From Gammaproteobacteria bacterium (GTDB lineage: Bacteria > Pseudomonadota > Gammaproteobacteria > Pseudomonadales > Pseudohongiellaceae), in contig VMDC01000013.1 in NCBI GenBank assembly GCA_008081045.1, positions 62,001 through 126,000 on the forward strand: a DNA stretch of 64,000 bases, read 5' to 3'. A model generated the notes under the pieces. That model was not told the DNA's origin. It did not search any database and was given only the letters and a program-made list of their open reading frames with translations. The translations under genes were made by a program, and so were the position numbers. Positions 37,854 to 46,831 of this stretch are shown here, in pieces (position 1 is the first letter of the stretch; the number at the start of each line of letters is the position of its first letter).

Positions 37854-37882
37854 TTCAAGCCGGAGCTGAGTTGAGTTATAAT
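37854..37882 (+). promoter_or_regulatory. candidate sigma-70 promoter of grxD
   Basis: A perfect -10 TATAAT (37877-37882) lies 17 bases after TTCAAG (37854-37859), which matches the -35 consensus only in part. Transcription would start about 30 bases before the grxD ATG. Confidence 0.5.
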
Positions 37883-37920
37883 CAGCCGCGCCACGTCGGC
37901 GTGTCCATTCGAGGTAAGTA

Positions 37921-38256
37921 ATGAGTACAGAAGAAACAATTCAAGAGCAGATCAATGGCAACAGTATTTTGCTCTACATGAAAGGTAATCCCGAACAGCC
38001 AATGTGCGGATTCTCAGCGCAGGCTACACAGGTTTTGATGGCCTGCGGCAAACGCTTCGCCTATGTTGATATCCTCAGCAATCCAGAAATACGAGCGACC
38101 CTGCCTAAAGTATCCAATTGGCCAACTTTCCCTCAGTTGTTCGTTGATGGCGAATTAATTGGCGGTTGTGACATCGTTACTGAAATGTACGAGCAGGGTG
38201 AATTGCAGGCCTTGATCGATAAGGCGGGCGGTGGCGAGGCTGAAGCAGAGTCCTGA
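37921..38256 (+). CDS. grxD: monothiol glutaredoxin
   Basis: A 111-residue monothiol glutaredoxin that binds and transfers [2Fe-2S] clusters, with BolA-type partners, in the cytoplasm. The active site is CGFS at residues 29-32, preceded by YMKGNPEQPM. The glutathione-binding WPTFPQLFVDGELIGGCDIV and the C-terminal helix are typical. The length fits GrxD/Grx4 (about 108-115 residues). GAGGT precedes the ATG and a good promoter lies upstream. In Pseudomonas the gene also sits near rnt and pyrC. Confidence 0.95.
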   Translation: MSTEETIQEQINGNSILLYMKGNPEQPMCGFSAQATQVLMACGKRFAYVDILSNPEIRATLPKVSNWPTFPQLFVDGELIGGCDIVTEMYEQGELQALIDKAGGGEAEAES

Positions 38257-38342
38257 GGGGGTCAAGTTCCACAACCCGATAGCAGGTTCAGGCCGCGGTC
38301 AGCCTCACTGTGCTGTTCTGCGGGCTGAATCTGTGATTCATA

Positions 38343-38987
38343 CTATGTTAGAGGCCAGCCACCGAGGTCCTTGTATCGATTGACTATCAGGCAAAAAAGC
38401 TGTGCCGTGCGGTCGGCATCATATTTTGCGGAATGGGCCTCTGCTTCATCGAAGTCTATACCAGCAACTTTGCAGGCTCTGGACAGTACCGTTTGACCGA
38501 AGGCCAGGCCGCTGAGGGTGGCGGTATCGAAACATGAAAAGGGGTGGAAAGGGTCGCGCTTGAGACCGTGCCTGGCGCTTGCCGCGCGCACAAATCCGTG
38601 ATCGAAGTGGGCATTGTGACCGACAAGAATGGCGCGTTTACATGCCTTTGGCTTCATCGCGTCTCTGATCATCTTAAAGAGATTCTGGAAAACGTCCTTC
38701 TCTGGACGTGCGATCCGAAGTGGGTGAAACGGATCGATGCCGGTGAATTTCAGAGCCGCTTCTTCCAGATTAGCCCCTTCAAACGGGATAACGCGGTGGA
38801 AGAGACTCTGCTCTATCTCGAGATACCCCTCGGCGTTCATCGCAATGACTACCGCGGCGATTTCCAGTATGGCGTCGGTCTGGGAATTAAAGCCGCCAGT
38901 CTCTATGTCTACGACAACCGGCATGTAGGTGCGAAATCGCTCGGCTAGGGCATTCTGAGGTGGGTTGTCTGAGTCGAATTCTTGCAC
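38343..38987 (-). CDS. rnt: ribonuclease T
   Basis: A 214-residue 3'-5' exoribonuclease that trims the CCA ends and precursors of tRNA and matures 23S and 5S rRNA. It has the DEDDh motifs: MPVVVDIETGGFN (Asp, Glu), VGHNAHFDHGFVRAA (Asp) and EAHSAKYDADRTAQLF (His, Asp). The aromatic residues in the first motif region suit stacking on the RNA end. The length matches the family. It follows pyrC by six bases, in the same order as in Pseudomonas, so the two probably share a message. Confidence 0.94.
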   Translation of the reverse strand: MQEFDSDNPPQNALAERFRTYMPVVVDIETGGFNSQTDAILEIAAVVIAMNAEGYLEIEQSLFHRVIPFEGANLEEAALKFTGIDPFHPLRIARPEKDVFQNLFKMIRDAMKPKACKRAILVGHNAHFDHGFVRAASARHGLKRDPFHPFSCFDTATLSGLAFGQTVLSRACKVAGIDFDEAEAHSAKYDADRTAQLFCLIVNRYKDLGGWPLT

Positions 38988-38993
38988 TGGGCT

Positions 38994-40043
38994 CTAGGCC
39001 TCTTCTTGTCTAAGACGCCAGAACAAACTGCCGCCTGCCCGGACTGGAATAACCGTCTCGCTACCAAATTCAAAGTGTGCGGGCATGTGCCACTCGCTTC
39101 GCTCGAGGGTAATCGTTTCTTGATTGGGTTCAAGGCCGTAAAACCGGGGGCCAAACTGACTGGCGAAATTTTCCAGTTTATCCAGAGCTCCTGCGTGCTC
39201 AAATACTTCAGCATAGAGTTCTATTGCTGCTGGTGCTGTGTAGATTCCGGCGCAACCACAGTCGCTTTCCTTATCTCCGCGCGCGTGAGGCGCAGAATCA
39301 GTTCCCAGGAAAAAGCTCGGATTGCCACTTGTTGCTGCCCCAATAAGCGCGCTTTGATGGGAGCTTCTTTTTAATATTGGTAAGCAATAAAAATGCGGCC
39401 TGACTCCGCCGGCAAGCATGTCATTTCGGTTGAAAAGCAGATGATGCGCGGTGATGGTTGCGGCAATCCGTTCGTCTTCAGAAGAGACAAACTCGACGGC
39501 TTGTTGGGTCGTAATATGCTCGAGCACAATTTTCAGCTCTGGCAATTTCGCTCGAAGTGGGCTGAGAACCTGATCAATGAAGCGCTTTTCCCGGTCAAAA
39601 ATATCAACCTCATGCGTGGTGACTTCACCATGTACGAGCAGTGGAATTTCGAGCTCAGTCATTTTTTCGAGCGCTGGCATGACCTTGTCTATCGAAGTTA
39701 CGCCACTGTCTGAGTTGGTGGTAGCGCCTGCAGGATAATACTTTACGGCGGCGACATCAGGTTCATCAGCCAGTCTGTTCAATTCGTCAGCGGGCAAATT
39801 GTCAGTCAGGTAAAGCGCCATCAACGGACGGAAAGAAATCCCCTGAGGCACGGTCTGCATGATGCGCTCGCGATAGGCGAGGGCCTGCGACACGCTGGTG
39901 ACCGGTGGTTTTAAATTGGGCATAACGATGGCCCGCCCAAAACATCGCGCCGTATGAGGCACCGTTGTGCGCAGCGCCTCACCATCTCGTAGATGCAGAT
40001 GCCAGTCGTCGGGCTTGGTCAGAGTGAGAGTGTCTTGGGTCAT
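38994..40043 (-). CDS. pyrC: dihydroorotase
   Basis: A 349-residue zinc hydrolase that closes carbamoyl-aspartate to dihydroorotate, the third step of pyrimidine synthesis. The metal-binding PDDWHLHLRDGEAL is at the N-terminus; VKYYPAGATTNSDSGV contains the lysine that is carbamylated, and LVHGEVT and IVLEHITT supply further ligands, with FFLGTDSAPHARGDKE holding the catalytic Asp. This is the E. coli (type II) form. The ATG at 40043 gives a standard N-terminus; an in-frame ATG five codons earlier is possible. It is divergent from argG. Confidence 0.95.
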   Translation of the reverse strand: MTQDTLTLTKPDDWHLHLRDGEALRTTVPHTARCFGRAIVMPNLKPPVTSVSQALAYRERIMQTVPQGISFRPLMALYLTDNLPADELNRLADEPDVAAVKYYPAGATTNSDSGVTSIDKVMPALEKMTELEIPLLVHGEVTTHEVDIFDREKRFIDQVLSPLRAKLPELKIVLEHITTQQAVEFVSSEDERIAATITAHHLLFNRNDMLAGGVRPHFYCLPILKRSSHQSALIGAATSGNPSFFLGTDSAPHARGDKESDCGCAGIYTAPAAIELYAEVFEHAGALDKLENFASQFGPRFYGLEPNQETITLERSEWHMPAHFEFGSETVIPVRAGGSLFWRLRQEEA

Positions 40044-40336
40044 TGCAGAGCGGTTCATCGTATTGGAGCAGTGCGCGGGGTTCTCTTCGTCCTATTGTAA
40101 CGAAAACTGCCCGCGACCTGAACGCGCTGTGCTGAAATTGATCTGTCTGCTATGACGGGCAGGCTTTCTGTCGGCTAAACACAAATTTCGCGGTATACGA
40201 CGCCTGTACACCGCGAGAGAATGCTAGAATAGACGCAGATTTGCGATCCGAAGTCCGGGTTGCAGGTGCAACGTATTTTGGTGTCTTTTTCTGGAATTTG
40301 GAGCGGCGCCCTGTCGAGGTATGCCGGGAAATAACT

Positions 40337-41548
40337 ATGTCCGATATCAATAAAGTCGTCCTCGCCTATTCGGGTGGGCTTGACACTTCAGTCATTGCAA
40401 AATGGCTTCAGACCACCTATCACTGCGAAGTCGTGACGTTTACCGCTGACATCGGTCAGGGCGAAGAAGTCGAGCCGGCCCGAGCCAAGGCGATGGCGAT
40501 GGGTATCGAAGAGATTTATATAGAAGACCTTCGGGAAGAGTTTGTGTCGGAATATGTCTTTCCGATGTTCCGAGCCAACGCAATTTACGAGGGTGAGTAC
40601 CTGCTTGGTACCTCGATAGCGCGTCCGCTGATTGCGAAGCGCCTGGTGGAAATTGCGCGGGAGACGGGGGCTGATGCGATTTCCCATGGTGCAACCGGCA
40701 AAGGCAATGATCAGGTCCGCTTCGAACTCGGCGCGTACGCTCTGAGCCCCGGTATTCAGATAATCGCCCCCTGGCGGGAGTGGGATCTTAACTCCCGCGA
40801 AAAACTTCTGGCCTACTGCGAAAGCCATGGGATCCCGGTTGAGAAGAAAAGAGGCGGTAAATCACCTTATTCAATGGATGCGAATCTGCTGCATATTTCC
40901 TATGAGGGCGACATCCTCGAAGACCCTGCCGCGGAGCCTGAGGAAAGTATGTGGCTCTGGAGCGTTTCACCAGAAGCAGCGCCTGATCAGCCACTTTACC
41001 TCGATCTGACTTATCAGCGTGGAGATATTGTTGCCATAAACGGCGAATCCCTTTCTCCGGCGGAGGTATTGTCGACTCTGAACCGTCTCGCGGGAGAGCA
41101 CGGAATTGGTCGTGCTGATATTGTTGAGAATCGATATGTCGGGATGAAATCCCGAGGTTGCTACGAAACACCGGGTGGCACTGTTATGCTCAAGGCACAT
41201 CGCGCTATCGAATCTCTGACCCTGGACCGTGAACTGGCCCATCTGAAAGATGAGCTCATGCCCCGCTACGCAAGCCTGGTTTACAACGGGTATTGGTGGT
41301 CGCCTGAAAGGACGGCATTACAGGCCCTGATTGATCAATCTCAGCAGTATGTGAATGGCATGGTCAGGCTGAAACTTTATAAAGGCAATGTGATTGTCGT
41401 CGGGCGGAGTTCAGATGATTCGCTTTTTGACGAAGAAATTGCGACATTCGAAGAGGATGCCGGAGCCTACGACCAGGCAGACGCAGCCGGCTTCATCAAG
41501 TTGAACGCCCTGCGACTGAGGCTGGCCGCCCAGAAAGGGCGCAGATGA
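40337..41548 (+). CDS. argG: argininosuccinate synthase
   Basis: A 403-residue ligase that joins citrulline and aspartate with ATP in arginine synthesis. The P-loop-like [18 protein letters not shown] opens the protein, followed by [20 protein letters not shown] and the [19 protein letters not shown] block that binds substrates. The frame is open for 32 codons upstream, but the ATG at 40337 gives the family N-terminus with only three residues before the conserved core. A candidate -10 TAGAAT lies at 40225-40230, leaving a leader of about 100 bases. Length is typical of this branch. Confidence 0.96.
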   Translation: MSDINKVVLAYSGGLDTSVIAKWLQTTYHCEVVTFTADIGQGEEVEPARAKAMAMGIEEIYIEDLREEFVSEYVFPMFRANAIYEGEYLLGTSIARPLIAKRLVEIARETGADAISHGATGKGNDQVRFELGAYALSPGIQIIAPWREWDLNSREKLLAYCESHGIPVEKKRGGKSPYSMDANLLHISYEGDILEDPAAEPEESMWLWSVSPEAAPDQPLYLDLTYQRGDIVAINGESLSPAEVLSTLNRLAGEHGIGRADIVENRYVGMKSRGCYETPGGTVMLKAHRAIESLTLDRELAHLKDELMPRYASLVYNGYWWSPERTALQALIDQSQQYVNGMVRLKLYKGNVIVVGRSSDDSLFDEEIATFEEDAGAYDQADAAGFIKLNALRLRLAAQKGRR

Positions 41549-41575
41549 CTGCTGGCTTACAGATCGCTTCAGCGC

Positions 41576-42211
41576 TTAAGGATCGGTTTTTTGCTTAAAC
41601 TCGCACAAATCTTCGATGAGGCAGGAGCCGCAGCGAGGTTTGCGTGCGATACAGGTATATCTGCCGTGCAGGATAAGCCAGTGATGCGCGTCTAGGAGAA
41701 ATTCCTCCGGGACGAGGCGCACCAGTCGCTTTTCAACCTCCAGAACCGTTTTGCCTGGAGCGATCCCGGTGCGGTTCGACACTCTGAAAATATGTGTGTC
41801 GACCGCCATGGCAATCTGTCGGTATGCCGTGTTGAGGACGACGTTGGCTGTCTTTCTTCCGACTCCCGGAAGCGATTCAAGCGCCTCACGCGAGTCGGGA
41901 ACTTCAGACTGATACTGGTCGATCAGTATTCGGCAGGTTTTGATGATGTTCTCGGCTTTGCTGTTAAAAAGGCCGATCGTTTTGATGTATCCCTTCAGTT
42001 TTTTCAAGCCCAGCGCATGAATGGCTTCCGGTGTGTTTGCCACCGGGAAAAGCTTTTCAGTGGCCTTGTTCACGCTGACGTCGGTGGCTTGCGCTGAGAG
42101 CATGACAGCGATCAGGAGTTCAAAAGTGCTCGCATAAGCCAGTTCAGTGGTTGGCTCCGGATTTGCGTCGCGCCAGCGGGAAAAAATCTCGATTCTCTTC
42201 GTTTTGTTCAT
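41576..42211 (-). CDS. nth: endonuclease III
   Basis: A 211-residue bifunctional DNA glycosylase and AP lyase that removes oxidised pyrimidines. The helix-hairpin-helix LESLPGVGRKTANVVLNTA carries the catalytic Lys, and the catalytic Asp is in MAVDTHIFRVSNR. The iron-sulfur loop is complete: CIARKPRCGSCLIEDLC (C-x6-C-x2-C-x5-C). It follows rnfE by 13 bases, the classic rnf-nth arrangement of gammaproteobacteria, so it is probably transcribed with the rnf genes. Confidence 0.95.
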   Translation of the reverse strand: MNKTKRIEIFSRWRDANPEPTTELAYASTFELLIAVMLSAQATDVSVNKATEKLFPVANTPEAIHALGLKKLKGYIKTIGLFNSKAENIIKTCRILIDQYQSEVPDSREALESLPGVGRKTANVVLNTAYRQIAMAVDTHIFRVSNRTGIAPGKTVLEVEKRLVRLVPEEFLLDAHHWLILHGRYTCIARKPRCGSCLIEDLCEFKQKTDP

Positions 42212-42224
42212 CGGTCCTCCAGAC

Positions 42225-42935
42225 TCAATCGCGGTCTGATTTGAGGCGTCCAGTGACTCTGGCGCGTTCTACGGGTTGTTCGTCCTGATGATAGTAGGCT
42301 TCGGGTCTGCGCATACCTAATGCTTGGCATATGGCGATAAGTAAGCCAAGCAGGATGAAAGCACCGGGAGCGGACGCGACGAATGTTGAAATTCCTGCGC
42401 TGTCCGGAGTGACGACTGCTTCGAATGACTGAGGCAAAAGAAGCTGAACGTTGGCGAACAGTGTTCTGCTGATCAGGAGTTCCCGGAGCATCGAAAAGCC
42501 TATGAGGCTTGCTCCGAAAGCGACGGCCAGTCGCGCGGCATCCGCGACCGCAACGGTGAAGCTAGCGCTGTTACGGTAGGACGGTAGCTTGACCAGCAGG
42601 GCAAAATTACAAGCGATGAGATAGAGATAAATGCCGAGTTCACGCACCAGCGGATAGAACCAGACTTCCATCAGTTGGGCCAGTATTGTGGTGTAACAGC
42701 TCATGATGGCAGTGACCCAGAGGAAAGCATGCGCGGGACGAATAACCGACCGCAACCCGTATACAGTCGCCGCAGAGGCAAGGCATACCAACGCGGTGCT
42801 GAATGCGAGTGCACTGCCGACGATGCTGCTCTGACTGATTGCCAACAGTGGGCTGATTCCTAAAAACCCTGTGATGGTCGGGTTGTTCACCCATACTTGG
42901 CTCGGTGCATCCTGTATTCGCGAGAGCCTACTCAT
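42225..42935 (-). CDS. rnfE: RnfE-like membrane subunit lacking the cluster cysteines
   Basis: A 236-residue inner-membrane protein with about six helices, homologous to RnfE/RsxE/NqrD. NNPTITGFLGISPLLA corresponds to the first-helix motif that normally reads GLCPLLA, so the cluster Cys is Ser28. LGIYLYLIACNFALL corresponds to the second motif (LIVTNCA), so the second Cys is Phe111; a Cys stands two residues earlier at 109. The usual GRAEAF after it is also lost. LRELLISRTLF and PPGAF-like APGAFILLG keep the rest of the fold. ATG 42935 is used because it overlaps the end of rnfD by eight bases; no rnfG lies between. In normal Rnf these cysteines share a [2Fe-2S] cluster with RnfA. Confidence 0.88.
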   Translation of the reverse strand: MSRLSRIQDAPSQVWVNNPTITGFLGISPLLAISQSSIVGSALAFSTALVCLASAATVYGLRSVIRPAHAFLWVTAIMSCYTTILAQLMEVWFYPLVRELGIYLYLIACNFALLVKLPSYRNSASFTVAVADAARLAVAFGASLIGFSMLRELLISRTLFANVQLLLPQSFEAVVTPDSAGISTFVASAPGAFILLGLLIAICQALGMRRPEAYYHQDEQPVERARVTGRLKSDRD

Positions 42936-44046
42936 GGACCGTATTCTCGATAGAAGCTTGCCCCAGAGACGCCGGAGCGGCTCTGCTGTGGCTAATCTGG
43001 CCGAAGATGCGTGGGCGTAGCACGTGATCAAGCAGAGGAGCCAGAAAATTTCCGAAAATCACCGCGATGGCAATAGCGTCAAGATAACTTCCCCATACCC
43101 TGACGCCATAGATACAAGAGCCGATGATGATGCCGTAGACCACCCTTGCGGGATTGCTGGTTGGAGCACTGACGGGATCCGTTGCGATGAAAAACGCGCC
43201 GATCATGGTCGCGCTGCCGAATAGATGGAGATAGGGAGTCCCGACTATCGCTGACTGCTCCGGGGAGTAAAAAAACAGTGACCAGCCCAACACAGTGCTG
43301 AGGATCGATAGCGGAATATGCCAGGTAATTATCCGCTTAACGATGAGGTAAATTCCGCCAAGCAGATAGGCGACATTGATCCATTCCCAGCCTGTTCCTG
43401 AGCCGCGCGCGAGCAGACTCCGGCCTTCACTCCAGGCAGACATCAGGGCGCTTTGTGAAGCCAGTTTCGATTCGATCAGCGGTGTAGCCATCACCAGGCC
43501 ATCAATATCGAAACTGGAGAAGATCAGCCCCGGGAACAGCAGTTCCAGCTGTTCACGAAACGAAGTCAGGCCAAGCACCGAATGACCGGAGGCTGGATCA
43601 ATCACGGTTTCGGAAACATGCCAGGCAGTCATTTCCAGCGGAAACGCCAACAACAGAAATAAATAGCCAGCCATGGCCGGATTGAAAGGATTTTGACCGA
43701 GACCGCCAAACACCTGTTTGGCCAGCAATACGGCGAATCCGGTGCCCAGAGCAATCATCCACCAGGGGATACCGGGAGGAACAGAGAGTGCGAAAAGCAT
43801 CGCGGTGACCAATACGCTGTTGTCAGCCAGATGATGTTTGATTGGCCGTCGTCGCACATATAAAGCCGAGGCTTCAAGCGCATAGGCGAAGCAGATGGCC
43901 ACCAGAAGATTCAATACGACACCATAGCCAAAATACCAGGTCGAAATAAGCGCCGCTGGCGTTGCAGCCAGAATGACCTGTCGCATGAGATCCGCCGTCC
44001 GGTGAGCAGCAAGCTGCGCAGGTGGGCTTGGCTGATGCTCGTTCAT
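42928..44046 (-). CDS. rnfD: RnfD membrane flavoprotein subunit
   Basis: A 372-residue inner-membrane subunit with about ten helices, homologous to RnfD/RsxD/NqrB, which carries covalent FMN and sits in the ion-translocating part of the complex. Conserved family segments are DNSVLVTAMLFALSVPP and VFGGLGQNPFNPAMAGYLFLLLAFP. The flavin-attachment site aligns with DGLVMATPL: the canonical SGAT has become VMAT, but the acceptor Thr188 remains. TDPVSAPT, near the C-terminus, is also typical. The first codons overlap the end of rnfC and the last overlap rnfE, so translation is coupled throughout. Confidence 0.92.
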   Translation of the reverse strand: MNEHQPSPPAQLAAHRTADLMRQVILAATPAALISTWYFGYGVVLNLLVAICFAYALEASALYVRRRPIKHHLADNSVLVTAMLFALSVPPGIPWWMIALGTGFAVLLAKQVFGGLGQNPFNPAMAGYLFLLLAFPLEMTAWHVSETVIDPASGHSVLGLTSFREQLELLFPGLIFSSFDIDGLVMATPLIESKLASQSALMSAWSEGRSLLARGSGTGWEWINVAYLLGGIYLIVKRIITWHIPLSILSTVLGWSLFFYSPEQSAIVGTPYLHLFGSATMIGAFFIATDPVSAPTSNPARVVYGIIIGSCIYGVRVWGSYLDAIAIAVIFGNFLAPLLDHVLRPRIFGQISHSRAAPASLGQASIENTVHE

Positions 44047-45593
44047 TGGCGGTTCCCGGATTTCTTTTCTTTCACTCGGGCAACCGCTTCGGCGATTTCT
44101 GATTTGGCATTTTCGCGCGAAAAAGGCGTTTCGCGTTCAGGCTCCGCTGCTTGCTTGACTTGACGGCGAGCAGCTTTTCCCTGCCTGGTCTGCCAATGTC
44201 GATATCGGGCTTGCCTCAGCTGGCTTTCGCTGCGTTCTGCGGCTGAGTCACGAAGTATTGCTTTGCTCTGGCGGTAGTGCTGTACGAGCGGGATTTTGCT
44301 CGGACAGACATAGGCGCAGGCGCCGCACTCTATGCAGCTGTGCAACCCGTGGGAGTTTAAATTGTGTTCATCGAAGTTGCGGCTGTACAGCAGCAGCTGC
44401 TGAGGCAGCAGGCCCACCGGGCAGGCGTCGGCGCAGAATCCGCATCGAATACAGGCATGTTCCGGGCCTGATGCTGGAAAATTGATCTTATCAGTTGCGA
44501 TGACGCAGGTGGTTGTTTGCTGTACTGACTCACGAAACATCTCCGCTCTTCGCCCGGTCAGCGGCCCGCCGACTATAATCTTTGAGTGATCAGTATGTTG
44601 AAAATGAGCTGATGATTTCTCGCTGTGGCTTTCATGTTCGAAGCCGCACCATGACAGCAGATCAGAGACAGGTGTGCCCAGAAGTGCAGAAAAATTCTTG
44701 GGGGTTTTCAAGGGCGCGCCGGCAACAGTCACAATGCGGCTGATGCTGGGTTGTCCCAGTTTGACTGCATCAAAGACGGCTTTTGCTGTTCCGGCATTCT
44801 GAACCAGAATGCCCCGCTCTGCAGGATGCACGCTGTCAGGGATTTCTTGCCCGGTGAGTGACTTGATGAGTATGCGCTCATCGCCTGCTGGGTATTTGGC
44901 AGCGAGCAGTCTGAGCGTGAGAGATGACGCTTTCAGTGGTTCCTGAATGGCCGCGATCGCTTCGAGCTTGTCTGATTCGATCGCGATAATACCGGCGTCT
45001 GCAGCAGAGGCCTGCATGAGATACTCAGCGCCTTTAACGACCTGGTCGGCGAACTCACGAATCAGGGCTTCATCGCAGCAGACAAAAGGCTCGCATTCAG
45101 CAGCATTGACGATCAATACCTTTGCTCCAGCCGAGGCCGCGAGCCGGATCTTTTTTATGGTTGGATATCCCGCGCCTCCTTGCCCGACGATACCCGCCCG
45201 GCCGATGCTTTCAAGGATGGCTGCTTGCGTGATCTTTTCTGTGGTACTCCCGCGAAGTGTCAGAGCCTGATCCAGGCCGTCGCTCTGAATCTCCAGGGTG
45301 TCCCGACTGATGGCCGTAATCATGCCAGAGGTGGGCGCGTGCAGAATCAAATCTGAATCTTGCAAATGGGTTGCCAGACACTGATATTTCCGGACAGCTT
45401 CTCCTAAGCGAACCACTGGGGTCAGGCGTTCCTGCTTGCTGTATGTTGTCAGTGATAGAAACAGACGCTGTGGAATTGGTGTTGCCATGACCCGTGAACG
45501 CAGCGTTCGCCGCGTTTGCCTGGGAGGGCGAATGCCACCGGAGAACGATGCCAATCGCCTTTCAGTGAGCCAGCGGACTGCCTGCGACAACAC
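44043..45593 (-). CDS. rnfC: RnfC NADH/ferredoxin-side subunit
   Basis: A 516-residue cytoplasmic subunit at the membrane face that in Rnf complexes binds FMN and NADH. The nucleotide loop GIVGQGGAGYPT and NAAECEPFVCCDE are conserved; the usual YPxGGE motif reads YPAGDERILIKSLTGQE, with one Gly changed to Asp. Two [4Fe-4S] sites are complete: CIRCGFCADACPVG and CIECGACAYVCPSK. A basic, Glu-rich C-terminal tail of about 75 residues follows, shorter than the E. coli extension. The GTG start directly follows the rnfB stop. The N-terminal RxxPxPQRLFL segment is recognisable but diverged. Confidence 0.93.
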   Translation of the reverse strand: MLSQAVRWLTERRLASFSGGIRPPRQTRRTLRSRVMATPIPQRLFLSLTTYSKQERLTPVVRLGEAVRKYQCLATHLQDSDLILHAPTSGMITAISRDTLEIQSDGLDQALTLRGSTTEKITQAAILESIGRAGIVGQGGAGYPTIKKIRLAASAGAKVLIVNAAECEPFVCCDEALIREFADQVVKGAEYLMQASAADAGIIAIESDKLEAIAAIQEPLKASSLTLRLLAAKYPAGDERILIKSLTGQEIPDSVHPAERGILVQNAGTAKAVFDAVKLGQPSISRIVTVAGAPLKTPKNFSALLGTPVSDLLSWCGFEHESHSEKSSAHFQHTDHSKIIVGGPLTGRRAEMFRESVQQTTTCVIATDKINFPASGPEHACIRCGFCADACPVGLLPQQLLLYSRNFDEHNLNSHGLHSCIECGACAYVCPSKIPLVQHYRQSKAILRDSAAERSESQLRQARYRHWQTRQGKAARRQVKQAAEPERETPFSRENAKSEIAEAVARVKEKKSGNRQ

Positions 45594-46175
45594 CTAAACC
45601 AAGCCTCGCGAGATGGCATAACGGTTCAGTGGCCGTTGGTTCCGTTGAGACGCGGCAGGCACGATGTCGATACAATCAACCGGACAGGGTTCAACACACA
45701 GATCGCAGCCAGTACATTCGCTGGTAAGGACCGTGTGCATTGTCTTCGCACTGCCTAAGATGGCATCAACCGGGCAGGCTTGAATACATTTGGTGCAGCC
45801 GATGCATTCAGGTTCCCGGATAACTGCAACGAGTGGCTCTTTCTGAGGTGTGCCATGACGGGGGTTTAATGGTTCCGGCGGTTCATTGAGAAGTCTGGCA
45901 AGCCTTAGAATCAGGTGCTCACCTCCCGGCGGGCACTGGTTGATCGGTTCTCCGTCACTGATTGCTTCTGCATATGGCAGGCAGCCGGGAAAGCCGCATT
46001 GTCCGCACTGGGTTTGCGGAAGTTCAGCGTGAACAAGTTCGACGACAGAGCGCTGTTTTTGTTGCTCCGCAGCCAGTGTGCGGTGAAGCCTCAAGCCCAA
46101 AAAGAACGCTGTCAGCAGAATTGCTGACCACGCCAACAAGGTTACAGCGAGCTGTTCGTTCAGAGGCAGCATCAT
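45594..46175 (-). CDS. rnfB: RnfB iron-sulfur subunit
   Basis: A 193-residue subunit with one N-terminal membrane helix and three [4Fe-4S] sites. The first is the FeS domain with [16 protein letters not shown] and the fourth ligand in INQCPPGG. Two ferredoxin-type sites follow: [14 protein letters not shown] and [16 protein letters not shown]. All cysteines expected for RnfB/RsxB are present. In normal Rnf it passes electrons between RnfC and the RnfA/RnfE membrane cluster; that acceptor appears lost here. The gene abuts rnfA and rnfC without gaps. Confidence 0.94.
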   Translation of the reverse strand: MMLPLNEQLAVTLLAWSAILLTAFFLGLRLHRTLAAEQQKQRSVVELVHAELPQTQCGQCGFPGCLPYAEAISDGEPINQCPPGGEHLILRLARLLNEPPEPLNPRHGTPQKEPLVAVIREPECIGCTKCIQACPVDAILGSAKTMHTVLTSECTGCDLCVEPCPVDCIDIVPAASQRNQRPLNRYAISRGLV

Positions 46176-46751
46176 TCAAACAAGGCCCGAAAAACCCAGC
46201 ATGGCCATCGCGGCGATGCCGGCGCTGATCATGTACAGAGGCCCATGTCTGAAACAGGCCGGTGCGTCACAGCTGTCCAGGCGCTGTCGCAATGCTGTGA
46301 ATGCCAACAGCGTTACCGCAAAGCCGGCAGCAGCGCCTAAGGTAGTGGCAAGTAACTCGCCCGCACTGCCAAGGCTCTGCGTATTGCGCAGACTCAGTCC
46401 GATGACCGCACTGTTGCTGCTGAGCAAGACGACTGCGAGACGCTGTCGCCTCGCAGTCAGCGGGTAGCGCTGGCTCAGGATGGGCATCAACATGCTGACA
46501 GTGCCGGTTGATAGCATGATAAAGCACACCAAGCTGAGCGCTTCGAGTTGCAAAGGCTCAAGCACGAGGTGGTATGCGCTTAGGTTGACTATGCCGCTCA
46601 GCGTAAGAATCAGAAAGCTGATTAAACCCAGTTCGCTTGCCGAGCGAAGACTCGTGGAGAAAGTCAGGAGGGAAGAGGCTCCCAGTAGCTGCACCAGAGC
46701 GAGATTATTCACCAGTGCGGCGGTCAGGATATTGCCGAAAAGTGAGTCCAA
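46176..46751 (-). CDS. rnfA: RnfA-like membrane subunit lacking the cluster cysteines
   Basis: A 191-residue six-helix inner-membrane protein homologous to RnfA/RsxA/NqrE. By recall of E. coli RsxA it aligns without gaps from residue 1 to beyond 118. The first-helix motif LGLCPF is here LGASSL, so Cys26 is Ser26; the second, TTNCAVLG, is SSNSAVIG, so Cys114 is Ser114. These two cysteines normally hold half of the [2Fe-2S] cluster shared with RnfE. VNNLALVQ at the start and the C-terminal MLGFSGLV are kept. Two new cysteines appear in DSCDAPACFRHG (161 and 166). The start is TTG, the only option after an upstream in-frame stop; its ribosome-binding site is weak. Confidence 0.88.
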   Translation of the reverse strand: MDSLFGNILTAALVNNLALVQLLGASSLLTFSTSLRSASELGLISFLILTLSGIVNLSAYHLVLEPLQLEALSLVCFIMLSTGTVSMLMPILSQRYPLTARRQRLAVVLLSSNSAVIGLSLRNTQSLGSAGELLATTLGAAAGFAVTLLAFTALRQRLDSCDAPACFRHGPLYMISAGIAAMAMLGFSGLV

Positions 46752-46831
46752 GGTGCTGTCCGCGCTATTCTGTCAAGAAATACAGTGCGAGTTTAACATG
46801 ACCGCCCGTGCTTATTACTCTGGCGTCTGAA

